Assembly (NCBI GenBank): GCA_963854835.1
Contig: OY978525.1
Span: 96,500,136-96,564,135 of the forward strand
Direction: 5' to 3'
Source: Megamerina dolium
Lineage: Eukaryota > Arthropoda > Insecta > Diptera > Megamerinidae
Length of the DNA: 64,000 bases
Shown: one piece after another, positions 48,293 through 58,998 of the stretch
Position numbering within the stretch: the stretch's first letter is position 1
How the letters are laid out: the number at the start of each line of letters is the position of its first letter
Position numbers and translations under genes: made by a program
Notes under the pieces: model-generated
What the model saw: only the letters and a program-made list of their open reading frames with translations
Database searches by the model: none
Told to the model about the DNA's origin: nothing

Positions 48293-49889
48293 GATTTTTA
48301 TTAACCATTATCGATTTGTTTTTAAATCACTGTTTCCACTCGTAACGGGCGATTCGAAGTACACAATATGTGCTTTGCTAATGTGTACATTTGATATGCG
48401 ATTAGTCGCAAAGGAATATGCGACTAATCGCACTTTTAATCTCGTTATGTGGAATGAACTGTCTTGTTCGAGCATGTCCTATGAAGAGACTAATTTTACC
48501 CTTTTATACCCGAACGGGTATAAATGTAGATTAGTCGCCTTCTGTAAATAGATTAGTTGTAGGGTGCAAAATTTACATTCACTGTATTCTAATTCACATG
48601 TACATTTTCAATTAAATTATGACACTTTACCCATTTCACAGTTTACCTATTTTCTTTGCTCTACCACCTGCGCTAATCTGTAACATATTATTTCTGACTT
48701 AAAAGCGAATCACTTGAAAGTGTAGAAAATCTCTAAATGTGTTAATGAATTTAAAAATTCATCCCCAACGCATCTCCAAAGAGACCGATCGGAGACTGAT
48801 CTCTTATTGACATCTAAATAGATTAATGCCGGACTACTCTCTTTAGAGGTCATGATGTGATGCAATTGAAATTAAACACCTACACGATTTAAACATACCC
48901 TTATAAATGCGAAAACAGATTATTAAATATCTATCATAAATACGGGTATGTTCATATGCCAATGAAAAATTTGTTGAATATTATACCAGGTCGAATATTG
49001 CAAGCAAGTATATATAAGATATGTATATTTTCAAATATTAATATTATCTACCAGCAATATTTTCAGTGTACCGAAAAAAATTGTTTTTGTCTCATATGGC
49101 AACTTCATCTTCATGTGCCGTTACTTTGAAGTTTTTTGAGTACATAAATGGTATTTATTTATCAATAATTCGAGTGTAAATTTTTGTTATATTTATTGAC
49201 CAGTAAGAACTTACTTCAAATTGATAAGATTTTACTGAACACTTTAGAATATATTGTCACGTCACATGAAACAGATTTTAGTTGTGGATCAGCTAGATCC
49301 ACAACTTTACATAACTTTAAATTTATTATTTTATTTAGAAATTGTGTTTTCGTGGAGCAGACCACTCACTGCAGAACTTATTATTCTACTGCAAATTAAT
49401 GAACGCTTGTGGTATACAAGAAATTCAAGTTATTCTAATCGGGAAAATCGGGAACAGGCCCTAGATGCTATACAACAGCAATTGTCTAAAATTGTTGGCA
49501 ATATAGGAAAACATGATATCCAGGTAAAATTTCAGTCCTTTGAAGCCAATATAGGAAAGAGTTGACAACTATTGACATCAGCACTGCCAGTTTTTGATCT
49601 GGCGGTATTGCATTTCCAACTGGCGTTTCACTTTTTTTTTATATCCTTTTCAATGAGCCGCAGGATGTTCTGGAATTTCGCATCGGTCATCCTTATGTAA
49701 TTTCGTTTTTATTCGCCATTTTTTTATCCCTCTAGATAGTTTTCTTTTTTGCCGATTTTTCGATGATACTTTTTCTATTAACTCAGCATACTCACTCACT
49801 CACTTGCTGTTTTCATCAAATCATTCAGCGCGGTATCCATTATGAAATCAATTGAAATTTAATGGAGCACAATTAATTTGATAAAATAT
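48293..49889. other. Intergenic DNA; possible MADF-like fragment at 49399-49560
   Basis: One plus-strand stretch reads NERLWYTRNSSYSNRENREQ, then ALDAIQQQL, which resembles a MADF (Adf-1-type) DNA-binding domain. On the minus strand near 49640-49690 a reading such as MTDAKFQNILRLIEKD is also DNA-binding-like. PIF/Harbinger remnants often pair such domains. Low confidence; nothing else recognised. Confidence 0.3.
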
Positions 49890-50327
49890 TGTTACGTTTT
49901 TATTCTGTGAACGTTTAATTCTATTTGAATTACCTTGTTCGATCACTGGATTCTGTTAATGATAACTGCAACACTTATTTTATACAACTATATACAGCAA
50001 CAATTTATTTAATAATCTCTATTTACAATCAACACTGTTTACAATCAACTATTTACTATAACACTTAAATGTACTTGCAACTTTTGCCTCTGTATCAATG
50101 TTTTCGCAATCACGTTCGGAATTAGATTGATTGTCAATTCTCAACACTGGCTCTATTTATACTCTGTTGGCAACACCCCAGAATCTTCCTTTATCGAGAT
50201 TCTTCTCTTCCTTTCTCGTTGGCTTGTTCTGGTTATCGCTTATTTCTTTTTGTTGACATTCGTTTCGATGCTGCCAATAGAGTCAGTCACAATAGTGATG
50301 AGTAATCAACTATCGATACTCGTTACA
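49890..50327 (-). repeat. LTR (3' LTR on coding strand) of the gypsy-type element
   Basis: 438 bp, identical to 53254-53691 except about one position (C at 50314 against T at 53678). Confidence 0.93.
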
Positions 50328-50365
50328 CTGCCCTCCTCTTAACCTTGTTCGTCCCGAACAAGTTT

Positions 50366-53224
50366 TTATACTTTCCCTCGATATGGCGCAAGTCGCTCCA
50401 AGTGCACTACTTTAAACTTTGCTCTTTTATTCCAGGCACGTTGAATGCGATACACTACGTCATTTATCTTTGCTATAATCTCATATGGTCCTTCCCAATG
50501 AGTCTGTAGTTTAGGGGACAGGCCTTTCTTTCGTTGTGGATTATGAAGCATTACAAGCTCTCCTTCATAGAACCCTTTTGAATTTGCTTTCAAGTCATAC
50601 CTGGCCTTCATCTTATCGCTTATCATCTGCGACCGCTCTCTGATGAACCGATGTACTTCATCCAACTGTTCCCGCTTTTCGCTAGTATAATTGCCTTCGG
50701 TTGATCTCGTTGGTGTTACAACTCCAAATTTTAAATCAGCTGGCAGTCTTAACTCGTTTCCAAAAATTGCCATTGCCGGTGTAGTAGCCGTCGTATCATG
50801 TTGTGCGCATCGATATGCCATGAGGAACATTGGTATATGTACATCCCAGTCTCTTTGGTATTTATCTACGACTTTTCTCAAATATTCCTCCAAGGTACGG
50901 TTAAATCGTTCTACCATGCCATCAGATTGTGGATGCAAAGGTGTTGTACGAGTTTTGTATATACCCAGCATACGGCATATCTCTTGGAATACAACTGATT
51001 CGAAATTTCGACCTTGGTCTGAGTGTAATTCCATCGGTACACCAAAACGAGTAATCCATTGGTTGACGAATACATCCGCAACTGTACTAGCTTCTTGATT
51101 TGGAATGGGGTATACTTCAGGCCATTTACTGAAGTAATCTATAACCACCAGAACATACTTGTTTCCTGCGTTGCTTATTGGAAATGGTCCAGCTATGTCC
51201 ATAGCAATTCGCTCAAATGGAGCACCCACGGTGTATTGGTGCATCTTACCACGACTTTTCTTAGTGGGACCTTTGGCCATTGCACATTGCTTACACTTCC
51301 GTATCCAATCAGCGACATGGTCATGACATCCAACCCAATAAAATCGTTTCTTTATTTTCTCGACGGTTTTGGTGATTCCCAAATGCCCTCCACTGGAGGC
51401 ATTGTGATACTCAGCTATCACTTCATTTATTCTCGCCTTGGGTACCACTAGAAGATCATTAGTGATTTTTCCATCCTCACTTTCCCATTCTCGGAATAAA
51501 CATCCGTCTCGTAAGTGCAGGCTTTGCCACTGCGCCCAGTATGCCTTCGTTATTGGACTCTCATTAGCCATTTCTTGCCAATCTGGACGTATGCCCTGCT
51601 CCTTATATTCCATAATCTTTGCGAGATCTGGGTCGTTCCGCTGATCTTCTTGAACTCGTTCGGTTTTCCATGACTCTTCCGAAAATACATTCGTAAGACG
51701 TAGGTTAACAATGTGATTCTGGTTTCTTTCCCGAGAACAATGTTTACTATCTACGGTGCAAGTACGACGATATGGAGTATAAGCTTTACTACGATGAATG
51801 ACATCACGATCGTCCTTTCGTTGTCCTGGTGAATTCGATCTTTGTTGCTTGTGTCGTAGACGACAATTCCGCGCCATGTGTCCTCTTCGATGGCATATGA
51901 AGCACTTACCGGCAAATTTATTTTTGCGTTGATTCCTTGTTCTACCTTTAGGCTTCATATTCGATTGATTGCAATCACGCGCTATATGCCCTCGTTTGTC
52001 GCAAATGAAGCACTTACCATTAAATTTGGTTTGGCGTCGACCTGCTCTTACTTCAGGCTGAACTACTGATTTTACTGCCTGACGCACTGCTTCAACCAGA
52101 TGTGATGTTTTCCCCTCTAGTTTGCGTACTCCTGGCACTGGTCGACACATTAAGCTGGCGGCTTCATATGTCAAAGCGCTACTGACTGTTTCGGCATAAG
52201 TATTCCTGGGTGACATGACTAGGGCACGCTTTGTCTCTCCATCACGTATGCCATCTATGAATGCCTCTATTTTTATTTTTTCGACGAACTCTTCCGAATT
52301 ACCGGAGAACGCCAGATGACATAAGCGCTCAATATCGGAAGCGAATTCCTGAAGGCTCTCATTACTCCGTTGCACTCGCGATCTCAATTCCACTCGATGT
52401 AATTGACTCTTGTATTCATTTCCATATTTTCGCTGGAGTGTGTCCATCAGTGACTGATAGCTACCACGATCTTTCTCTGGAATCATCTGTAACACCTCGG
52501 AAGCATTACCTTTTAATGCGACTATTAAAGCAGCAGTCTTGTCGCTATCATCCCATTGATTCTTCGACGCTGTTGTCTCGAATTGAAGCTTGAAGATATT
52601 GAATGGCGTGCTTCCGTCAAATGTTGGTGACTTTAGTTTGATTGTACTTGAATCTCTAATCACTGATGTGGCTGGTCCATTTATTTTTAGTTGATTGAGT
52701 TCGTGCTGTAATTTCTCGAACTTATCTTCCCAGTCGTCGACATGTTCCTTCAGCTTATCATCCAAATCATCCACATGTTCTTTCAGCTCTGTGACTTTGT
52801 CATTAATAGCTCCGGAAATTTCCTGAAATCTAATCTCAATTCCCTTTTGTAGTTTTTCGATGACATGTTCTTGATGAGCCGAATGTTCTTGAAGTTTGGA
52901 GTCAATTGTTTTCTGGAATTCTCCCATAATGCTTTCTTGGCGAGACGCATTTTCTTGTAGCTGTTGTTGTTGCTGCAGCATCATCGTTTTCATGAAATCC
53001 ATGAGTTGACTACTCGAATCTATTTTGCTCTCTTCCTCAGCGTGCACAACTGCATGTATATCGTCTTCCTCAAAGAACTCATGTTCTTCTACATTAATTC
53101 CCTTAGCCTCCATGGCTTTCCTCAGCCTCACCAGCAGTTCCGCCTTTGCACCTGATGACGATAGATTCATCTCTACCAACAGCTTTTTAAGCTGGTCCAC
53201 TTTTAGTTGGTCAATTTTCACCAT
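50366..53224 (-). CDS. Fused Gag-integrase protein of the gypsy-type element
   Basis: 952 codons without interruption. The N-terminus (MVKIDQLKVDQLKKLLVEMN) looks like a SAP-type helix pair. A coiled-coil (KEHVDDLDDKLKEHVDD) and a retrotransposon Gag domain follow. Next are two CCHC knuckles, CFICDKRGHIARDC and CFICHRRGHMARNC. After a short basic linker the sequence enters pre-integrase and integrase: HHCC zinc-binding part (GGHLGITKTVEKIKKRF, CKQC) and a core with Asp in MDIAGPFP, Asp in HSDQGRNFES and Glu in MVERFNRTLEEY, so the D,D,E triad is present. Protease, RT and RNase H, normally between Gag and integrase, are absent through an in-frame junction near residues 490-520. Confidence 0.9.
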   Translation of the reverse strand: MVKIDQLKVDQLKKLLVEMNLSSSGAKAELLVRLRKAMEAKGINVEEHEFFEEDDIHAVVHAEEESKIDSSSQLMDFMKTMMLQQQQQLQENASRQESIMGEFQKTIDSKLQEHSAHQEHVIEKLQKGIEIRFQEISGAINDKVTELKEHVDDLDDKLKEHVDDWEDKFEKLQHELNQLKINGPATSVIRDSSTIKLKSPTFDGSTPFNIFKLQFETTASKNQWDDSDKTAALIVALKGNASEVLQMIPEKDRGSYQSLMDTLQRKYGNEYKSQLHRVELRSRVQRSNESLQEFASDIERLCHLAFSGNSEEFVEKIKIEAFIDGIRDGETKRALVMSPRNTYAETVSSALTYEAASLMCRPVPGVRKLEGKTSHLVEAVRQAVKSVVQPEVRAGRRQTKFNGKCFICDKRGHIARDCNQSNMKPKGRTRNQRKNKFAGKCFICHRRGHMARNCRLRHKQQRSNSPGQRKDDRDVIHRSKAYTPYRRTCTVDSKHCSRERNQNHIVNLRLTNVFSEESWKTERVQEDQRNDPDLAKIMEYKEQGIRPDWQEMANESPITKAYWAQWQSLHLRDGCLFREWESEDGKITNDLLVVPKARINEVIAEYHNASSGGHLGITKTVEKIKKRFYWVGCHDHVADWIRKCKQCAMAKGPTKKSRGKMHQYTVGAPFERIAMDIAGPFPISNAGNKYVLVVIDYFSKWPEVYPIPNQEASTVADVFVNQWITRFGVPMELHSDQGRNFESVVFQEICRMLGIYKTRTTPLHPQSDGMVERFNRTLEEYLRKVVDKYQRDWDVHIPMFLMAYRCAQHDTTATTPAMAIFGNELRLPADLKFGVVTPTRSTEGNYTSEKREQLDEVHRFIRERSQMISDKMKARYDLKANSKGFYEGELVMLHNPQRKKGLSPKLQTHWEGPYEIIAKINDVVYRIQRAWNKRAKFKVVHLERLAPYRGKV

Positions 53225-53253
53225 CTTTACAGAATCCCACTTCTGACACCAAT

Positions 53254-53691
53254 TGTTACGTTTTTATTCTGTGAACGTTTAATTCTATTTGAATTACCTT
53301 GTTCGATCACTGGATTCTGTTAATGATAACTGCAACACTTATTTTATACAACTATATACAGCAACAATTTATTTAATAATCTCTATTTACAATCAACACT
53401 GTTTACAATCAACTATTTACTATAACACTTAAATGTACTTGCAACTTTTGCCTCTGTATCAATGTTTTCGCAATCACGTTCGGAATTAGATTGATTGTCA
53501 ATTCTCAACACTGGCTCTATTTATACTCTGTTGGCAACACCCCAGAATCTTCCTTTATCGAGATTCTTCTCTTCCTTTCTCGTTGGCTTGTTCTGGTTAT
53601 CGCTTATTTCTTTTTGTTGACATTCGTTTCGATGCTGCCAATAGAGTCAGTCACAATAGTGATGAGTAATCAACTATTGATACTCGTTACA
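53254..53691 (-). repeat. LTR (5' LTR on coding strand) of the gypsy-type element
   Basis: 438 bp, followed on the minus strand by the presumed primer-binding site beginning TGGTGTCAG. Confidence 0.93.
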
Positions 53692-53889
53692 ATATTAAAC
53701 CTCTGTCTCAGCAATCATGTGTAACCACCTAACAATCTAAATTGGTGAAACGCAAAATGAACACCATGATTGGCGTTCAGTTGATTGGTTATATAACCAC
53801 GGCATAATGGATGTTATCTAGTGATTTTTAAGGAACAAAACGATATAACTGAGTTATGTGACCATAGGAGATCCTTCAGCTTTTCACGA

Positions 53890-54260
53890 AAATAACTAAC
53901 GTAACCACATGGAACCATCAGCACCAAACAACATTCAGCTTCTCACTGAAGATGCCCACAAATCCTGAGATCATTATCGGATGCGACATCAACGTCCACC
54001 ACACAAGAGGAAGCCGGGACATTAGTAAAAGAGGTGGCTGCCAATTTAATTACATTCTCGCTAGAAATCTCTCTATATTTATCCTATCCTATCTTTATCA
54101 TAAAATCTAGGCAAGAAGTCTTAGACATAACCTTTGCCCCCGAGCACATTGTATTAAGAACTGGGGAGTCTCTGATCAGCATTCATTTTCTGATCATAGA
54201 TACTTTGAACTTTGGACTCATTATTCATCTACTTCCCGAAAATGTTTACAGTTGGATTTA
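53890..54260 (+). mobile_element. Non-LTR retrotransposon endonuclease fragment
   Basis: Plus-strand readings include IIIGCDINVHHTRGSRDISK and SRQEVLDITFAPEHI, the C-terminal half of an AP-type endonuclease of a LOA-like element, with frameshifts. The ending motif SDQHSFSDHRYFEL is visible in another frame. Confidence 0.65.
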
Positions 54261-54269
54261 ATTTCTCTT

Positions 54270-54800
54270 TCAAACTAGTGCTCTTCAAATCTAATGGTAC
54301 TGAGCTTAGATAAATGTAAGTTTATGATTTTTGCTAGAAGAAAACCTTTGTTTTATCCGTTTTCGCTTAATTACAAACCCTTGATGTGAGTTTTCAACTT
54401 TAATGATTTGGGCATCACCATGGACCCTAAATTTCGTTTTAATTTACACATTAATTCTTGTGTTAATAAGGCGAAGAGCATACTTGGTTTCATTAAGAGA
54501 TGGTCAAGGGGATTTAACGAACCGTTTGTAACTAAAACTCTTTATATTTCACTGGTTCTTCCAATTCTGGGGTATACTTATACTGTTTGGAATCCCCAAT
54601 ATAGGTGTTACATTGGCAATTTGGAATCAGCCCAGAAGCAGTTTCTATTATTTGCTTTACGCACCTTTAATTGGGATCCTTCAATTATTCTTCCCCCTAA
54701 TGAACATCGTCTCAAACTGTTAGCCTTGCCAACACTTGAAAGTAGAAGAGTGATGTTAAATGCTTGTTTCGTCACAAAGCTACTTAATGGCGAAAATTAA
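54270..54800 (+). mobile_element. Jockey-like reverse-transcriptase C-terminal fragment
   Basis: The frame 54408-54800 (130 residues) reads SILGFIKRWSRGFNEPFVTK, then TLYISLVLPILGYTYTVWNP and SAQKQFLLFALRTFNWDP. This is the post-catalytic part of a jockey-clade RT. It is a different family from its neighbours on both sides and is truncated at both ends. Confidence 0.75.
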
Positions 54801-55339
54801 TCTCCTTTTTACTAAATGAGCTAGTCGTCCCTCAAGATACTACAACCCATTAAAGTTAATAAAGTGTAAAAATAATATTCCATGTTTGATCCTGTTAGAA
54901 GCATGTGCAACTACTATAATAATAACTATTCACGTGTTGATTATCACATTTCTTCTTATGTCTTAAAACAGCTATTTTATCCTATTTCAATTAAATACTT
55001 CGTTCTTAGTTTTAGTTTTCAGGCAGTTCTATTTTAGTTTAAGCTTTTTAGTTTTGTTAACAGCCGTTGATTGTATAAATCTGTAGCTGTAATTGTAGTC
55101 CATTTACAGCCTCTTGCCATTTCAGCTTCGCGTTCTCAGAACAGCTTTTGCTGATCGGTCACCAGTTCCGTACGTTATGCGGACGTGCCCCTCGGTCGGT
55201 TGGGTGTGTAAGTGGTCTCGTTGGGACTCGTTGTTAAAAAAAATTTCCCTTGGATTACAAGCCACCCGTCCCAAAGATCTGCAACGCTTAAGCGTTCTAG
55301 AGAAACCAGACAAAATTTGTTCCACGTGCAGTATGGAAA
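54801..55339. other. Inter-fragment sequence, nothing recognised
   Basis: Short chance frames only; may be degraded retrotransposon sequence. Confidence 0.4.
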
Positions 55340-57025
55340 CATTACAACTATTACAATAATGGGGCCAGATAAAATATTTCTGGGCCAACTGCAAAGCGTA
55401 GCCGATACAAGCGTTCCCTGGCTGATAGAAATATTTAGAGACTGTATCAGCCTCGGTTATATTCCTAAATTATGGAGACAAGCTATGGTGGTCTTCATAT
55501 CAAAAGCAGAGAAAAGCTGCTACACAACCCCCCAAGGGCTTCAGACCCATAAGAGTTTCCTCCTCTCTTCTTTCTGGATATCGAAGGAGCCTTCAATAAC
55601 GTTCAGCACAGAACAATCATGAATGCTCTTGCGCATCTGGAAATGGACACAATAATCTGCAGATGAACCGACGGCCATTAGCAATTAAGAAGAGGAATGC
55701 ATAATAATTGCATCCAGTTTGGATGGCGTTTCACTTCCTCTGAGCGAGAACATTCACTATCTTGGAGTAATCCTCGACTGAAAACTAAACTGGAATAAGG
55801 ATATTATGCATTTGGGTAAAAAGGTCACCAAAGCCCCTTACATCTGTAAAAGGGCAAAAGGGAAAAGATGGGGACAGAACCCGAAATCAACTTGTTGGCT
55901 GTACAATGCAATCATAAGACCGGTACTCCTTTACGGCGTATTATCTTGGTGGACTGTACCGTCTAAATCTTCACACCTTAAAGCGCTGGAAAAAATACAA
56001 AAAGCGACAAGGATTCACATTACAGGGGAACTCAAGACAACACCCACATTGACACTTGAAGTGGTGCTACAATCGGCCTCAACTGATTTACGAAGTAAAC
56101 AAATGGCTCCATTGTCATTTCAAATCACTTTTCTACCGAAACCACTCTTGACTTTGTCAAACCAGAATATTCATTTGTTAAAATATTCCAAACTTCCTTC
56201 TCAAACAGAAGTGTATGCGAGACAGAGGGGTTTGTCAGAATCACACCCACTTTTTTACAGAAAAGTGGGCGGAGGCGTTTATTTGGAATACTTTAATCTA
56301 AATATTAAATTTAGCCTGTCTGATCACTGTAGCAGGTTCTAGGCAAAATTGAAAGCAATAAACGCTGCATTAGACATATGTATTCAGAGTGATAGCCAGG
56401 CTTCCATAAAAGCTCTTGACTCGTACCTCTTAAAGTCGAGACTGCCATTGACTGTCACAAATATCTAATCGAGATGGCAGAGCAGCACAACATACTGGTG
56501 TGTTCGGTACCCGGACACAACGATGTCAAGGGAAATTGGAGAGCAGATAAGCTCGCGAGACAAACAGATTACTGCTGATCTCAATTGCCAGATGTAAACT
56601 CAAACTAGAAGAAATCATTATACCTGCCTTTCAAAAAGATGGATTGAATACCCCATATGTAGGATGGATAAATTGTTGTGACCGTAACTCAGTAAGAAAC
56701 GGACTTCAAACCATTTTGACATTCGGAAAAAAAACTCATCAACAGTTGCTAGAGTAGTTACAGGCCAGTTGAACTACCTCTCGCATGACTTCTGTAACTC
56801 CCCTGCACTGTACAGAATACGGAAATTATTTCTAGGTCAGTATTTGTTTGAGGACCTAGCCATATTTTCAGAGATTTAAATATGTAGTTTTTTGAGATTT
56901 ATAAATAAATCCAGGTGGTTCAGCGAGGGATTGGAGTAGGAATATCCGCATGGTACCACAAAGGGCCTTTTTGGTCTAAGTGTGCCCTCTCATAGAGAGG
57001 GTAGGAACAATGAGTTAACCTAACC
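55340..57025 (+). mobile_element. LOA-like non-LTR retrotransposon, internally deleted
   Basis: Pieces in order: early RT (PWLIEIFRDCISLGYIPKLW, KAEKSCYTTPQGLQ); RT core joined by a deletion (DIEGAFNNVQ, about 55580); RT thumb (55806-56342, IRPVLLYGVLSWWTVPSKSS); RNase H remnants (SDSQASIKALDS, PGHNDVKGNWRADKLAR); C-terminus (INKSRWFSEGLE); and a 3' tail ending TTAACCTAACCTAACT near 57025. It has the same family signature as the fossil in Nipped-A and many stops. Confidence 0.8.
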
Positions 57026-57579
57026 TAACTCACGTTTAATTGTCCTAGGTGAAATATCAAAGAAGTTAGTTGGGTGAATACTTCCCTGCATTGTACTATG
57101 CAATTTCAAGTCTAGCATTCGTTTCACGACTTATAGCTGAGAGGTTTTGTTTTTAATAATCGTTTATTTACTTTAAAATATATATATATGTTATATATAT
57201 ATTTATAGAATTGAGATATAGAATCAAACGTATATACATTTTGCAACTTAATTCTGTAGAACGGATATACAAACATAGATATAGACGCACACATATTAAA
57301 CAATACAGACCATATAAATATGTACTCGTATGTAACCCATATTGATAATCGAATCATATAGTTAAGTATCCTATTATATTAAAACATAGAAATAATAGAA
57401 AAAGATAATATTTAATTAAATAAACCAAAATGCCACAATACATAATGTTTAATGAATTTCTAATTCGGCTTCTGATCACGCACTGCAGCATCATTGCACT
57501 TTCTTGCTCACCCCAAAACAACATCAACAACGAACATGCATGAAGGCGTCAGCCACATTCGAAATTAATCTTATATACT
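57026..57579 (-). other. Probable 3' UTR of the KAT6/enok-like gene
   Basis: AT-rich sequence downstream (on the minus strand) of the stop at 57580. An AATAAA-equivalent (TTTATT on plus) lies at 57163-57168, near the boundary with the LOA-like fossil. Confidence 0.5.
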
Positions 57580-58795
57580 TTATCTACGCATAGAGCCATT
57601 TAATGGTATATATGGTGAATATGTCGTATACATAGAATTCTGTTGTGCTGCTCGCTGTATGGCACATGCATCCTGATACTGCGATTGCATATTCATCACA
57701 CCCATTTGCATTGGAATCTGCGAATTGGCATAATCACCACCCGGTGTATATGGTGCGGTAGCAGGTGATTGTTGCGTAGACATACGATAGCCATATGGTG
57801 TCATTAGATTTGGACTAATGTGCACATTGGTAGTGCGACTCGATGTGGAGGTTGTCGTGCCCGAGTGTTGAATTGGTGTATTCGGTGCATTGCGTGTGGT
57901 GCGACTAACATTTTGTGATGTCGGTATCGAACCAATATTCATATTGCCTGAATAGTATTTATGATACTGATGAAGTGGTGTCATTTGTGTCTGCAACATA
58001 TTGGGTGGAGTTGTCAGATTTCGATTTTGTGTGACCAGCAAATGCGGTGGTGGTGTCATCGAATTATGCGGTACCGGATGATGCGGTGGCGGTGTCAAAT
58101 TCACCTGCCCCACCGGTGGTGTATTACACGGCTGGATGTCTAATCCATTGGTTAGTTGCTGCAACTTGGATAGGCTGCACAAGTTGCCAACCAAAGTTGA
58201 TGTTGTGCCCGTATTACCACTAGTGGTTATTGATTCGTTGACATTAACATTGCTCGCTTGACCTTGTTGTGTTAGTTGTGAGTCGTTCGAGCCGCTTGTT
58301 GAAGAACCGGCCGAAGAGGAGCCAGTCGCAATTTGATTACTACCTCCACCGCTGGAAATTGTCGATGAGGATGAGACGGATTCCTGAATGCGTGACGAAT
58401 TCGATATTGTCTCATTCGAGGGCAAATTATTTTGCTGCAAATAGAAATTATTAACTGCACATGCCGATGGTGATTGATCCAATCGCTGCTGTGGACTTGA
58501 TAACGGATGCAGTGCGCCGTTGATGCTCATGCGTTGTTGAATGACAGCCGGCATTGAGGCAATGTCAGTATATGCATTCGACGTATTCGCTGTGGAATAG
58601 TTTTGCCCAATTTGCGGTATGGATATATAATCTATATGCTGTTGTTGCTGTTGTTGTTGGAGATTTTGCTGTTGTTGCTGTTGCTGCTGCTGCTGCTGAT
58701 GAGCATGCTGTTTTTGCTGTTGCTCGCTCAATTGTGAATATTCAATATTTTGGTCTTGCGATTGCGCAAGATTTTGATGATTATTAAGCGAATGT

Positions 58796-58839
<44 letters not shown>

Positions 58840-58998
58840 TTGCTGTTGTTGCTGTGAGACAGCACTGTTGCTCGAGGCTGCGCTGCCAGATTGTGCACTT
58901 TTTGTTTGTCGATGTTGAATGCTGCTTGATGTGTTGCGTATTAATTTTGGTGTAGAAGAGCGAGGAGCAGAACTGGATGTAGCGCTGATCGTGTCACG
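57580..58998 (-). CDS. enok: enok-like terminal exon
   Basis: 472 codons and a TAA at 57580-57582. It begins RDTISATSSSAPRSSTPKL, then polyQ tracts of mixed CAG/CAA codons (about 58674-58697 and 58791-58854 on the plus strand). Next come serine/asparagine-rich sequence, TPPP repeats, and the Met-rich SMRR end. The exon border at 58998 is set by the acceptor and by phase. Confidence 0.78.

Larger units (their letters stand above)
49890..53691 (-). mobile_element. Ty3/gypsy-type LTR retrotransposon deletion derivative (Gag-integrase), recent insertion
   Basis: A 3,802-bp element on the minus strand with 438-bp LTRs at 49890-50327 and 53254-53691 (TGTTACG...CGTTACA). I find one difference between the LTRs. 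A 4-bp target duplication, ATAT, lies at 49886-49889 and 53692-53695. On the coding strand, TGGTGTCAGAAGTGGGATTC follows the 5' LTR (primer-binding site position), and the purine tract AAGAGGAGGGCAG precedes the 3' LTR. Its single 952-codon frame contains Gag and integrase but no protease, reverse transcriptase or RNase H. Confidence 0.93.
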
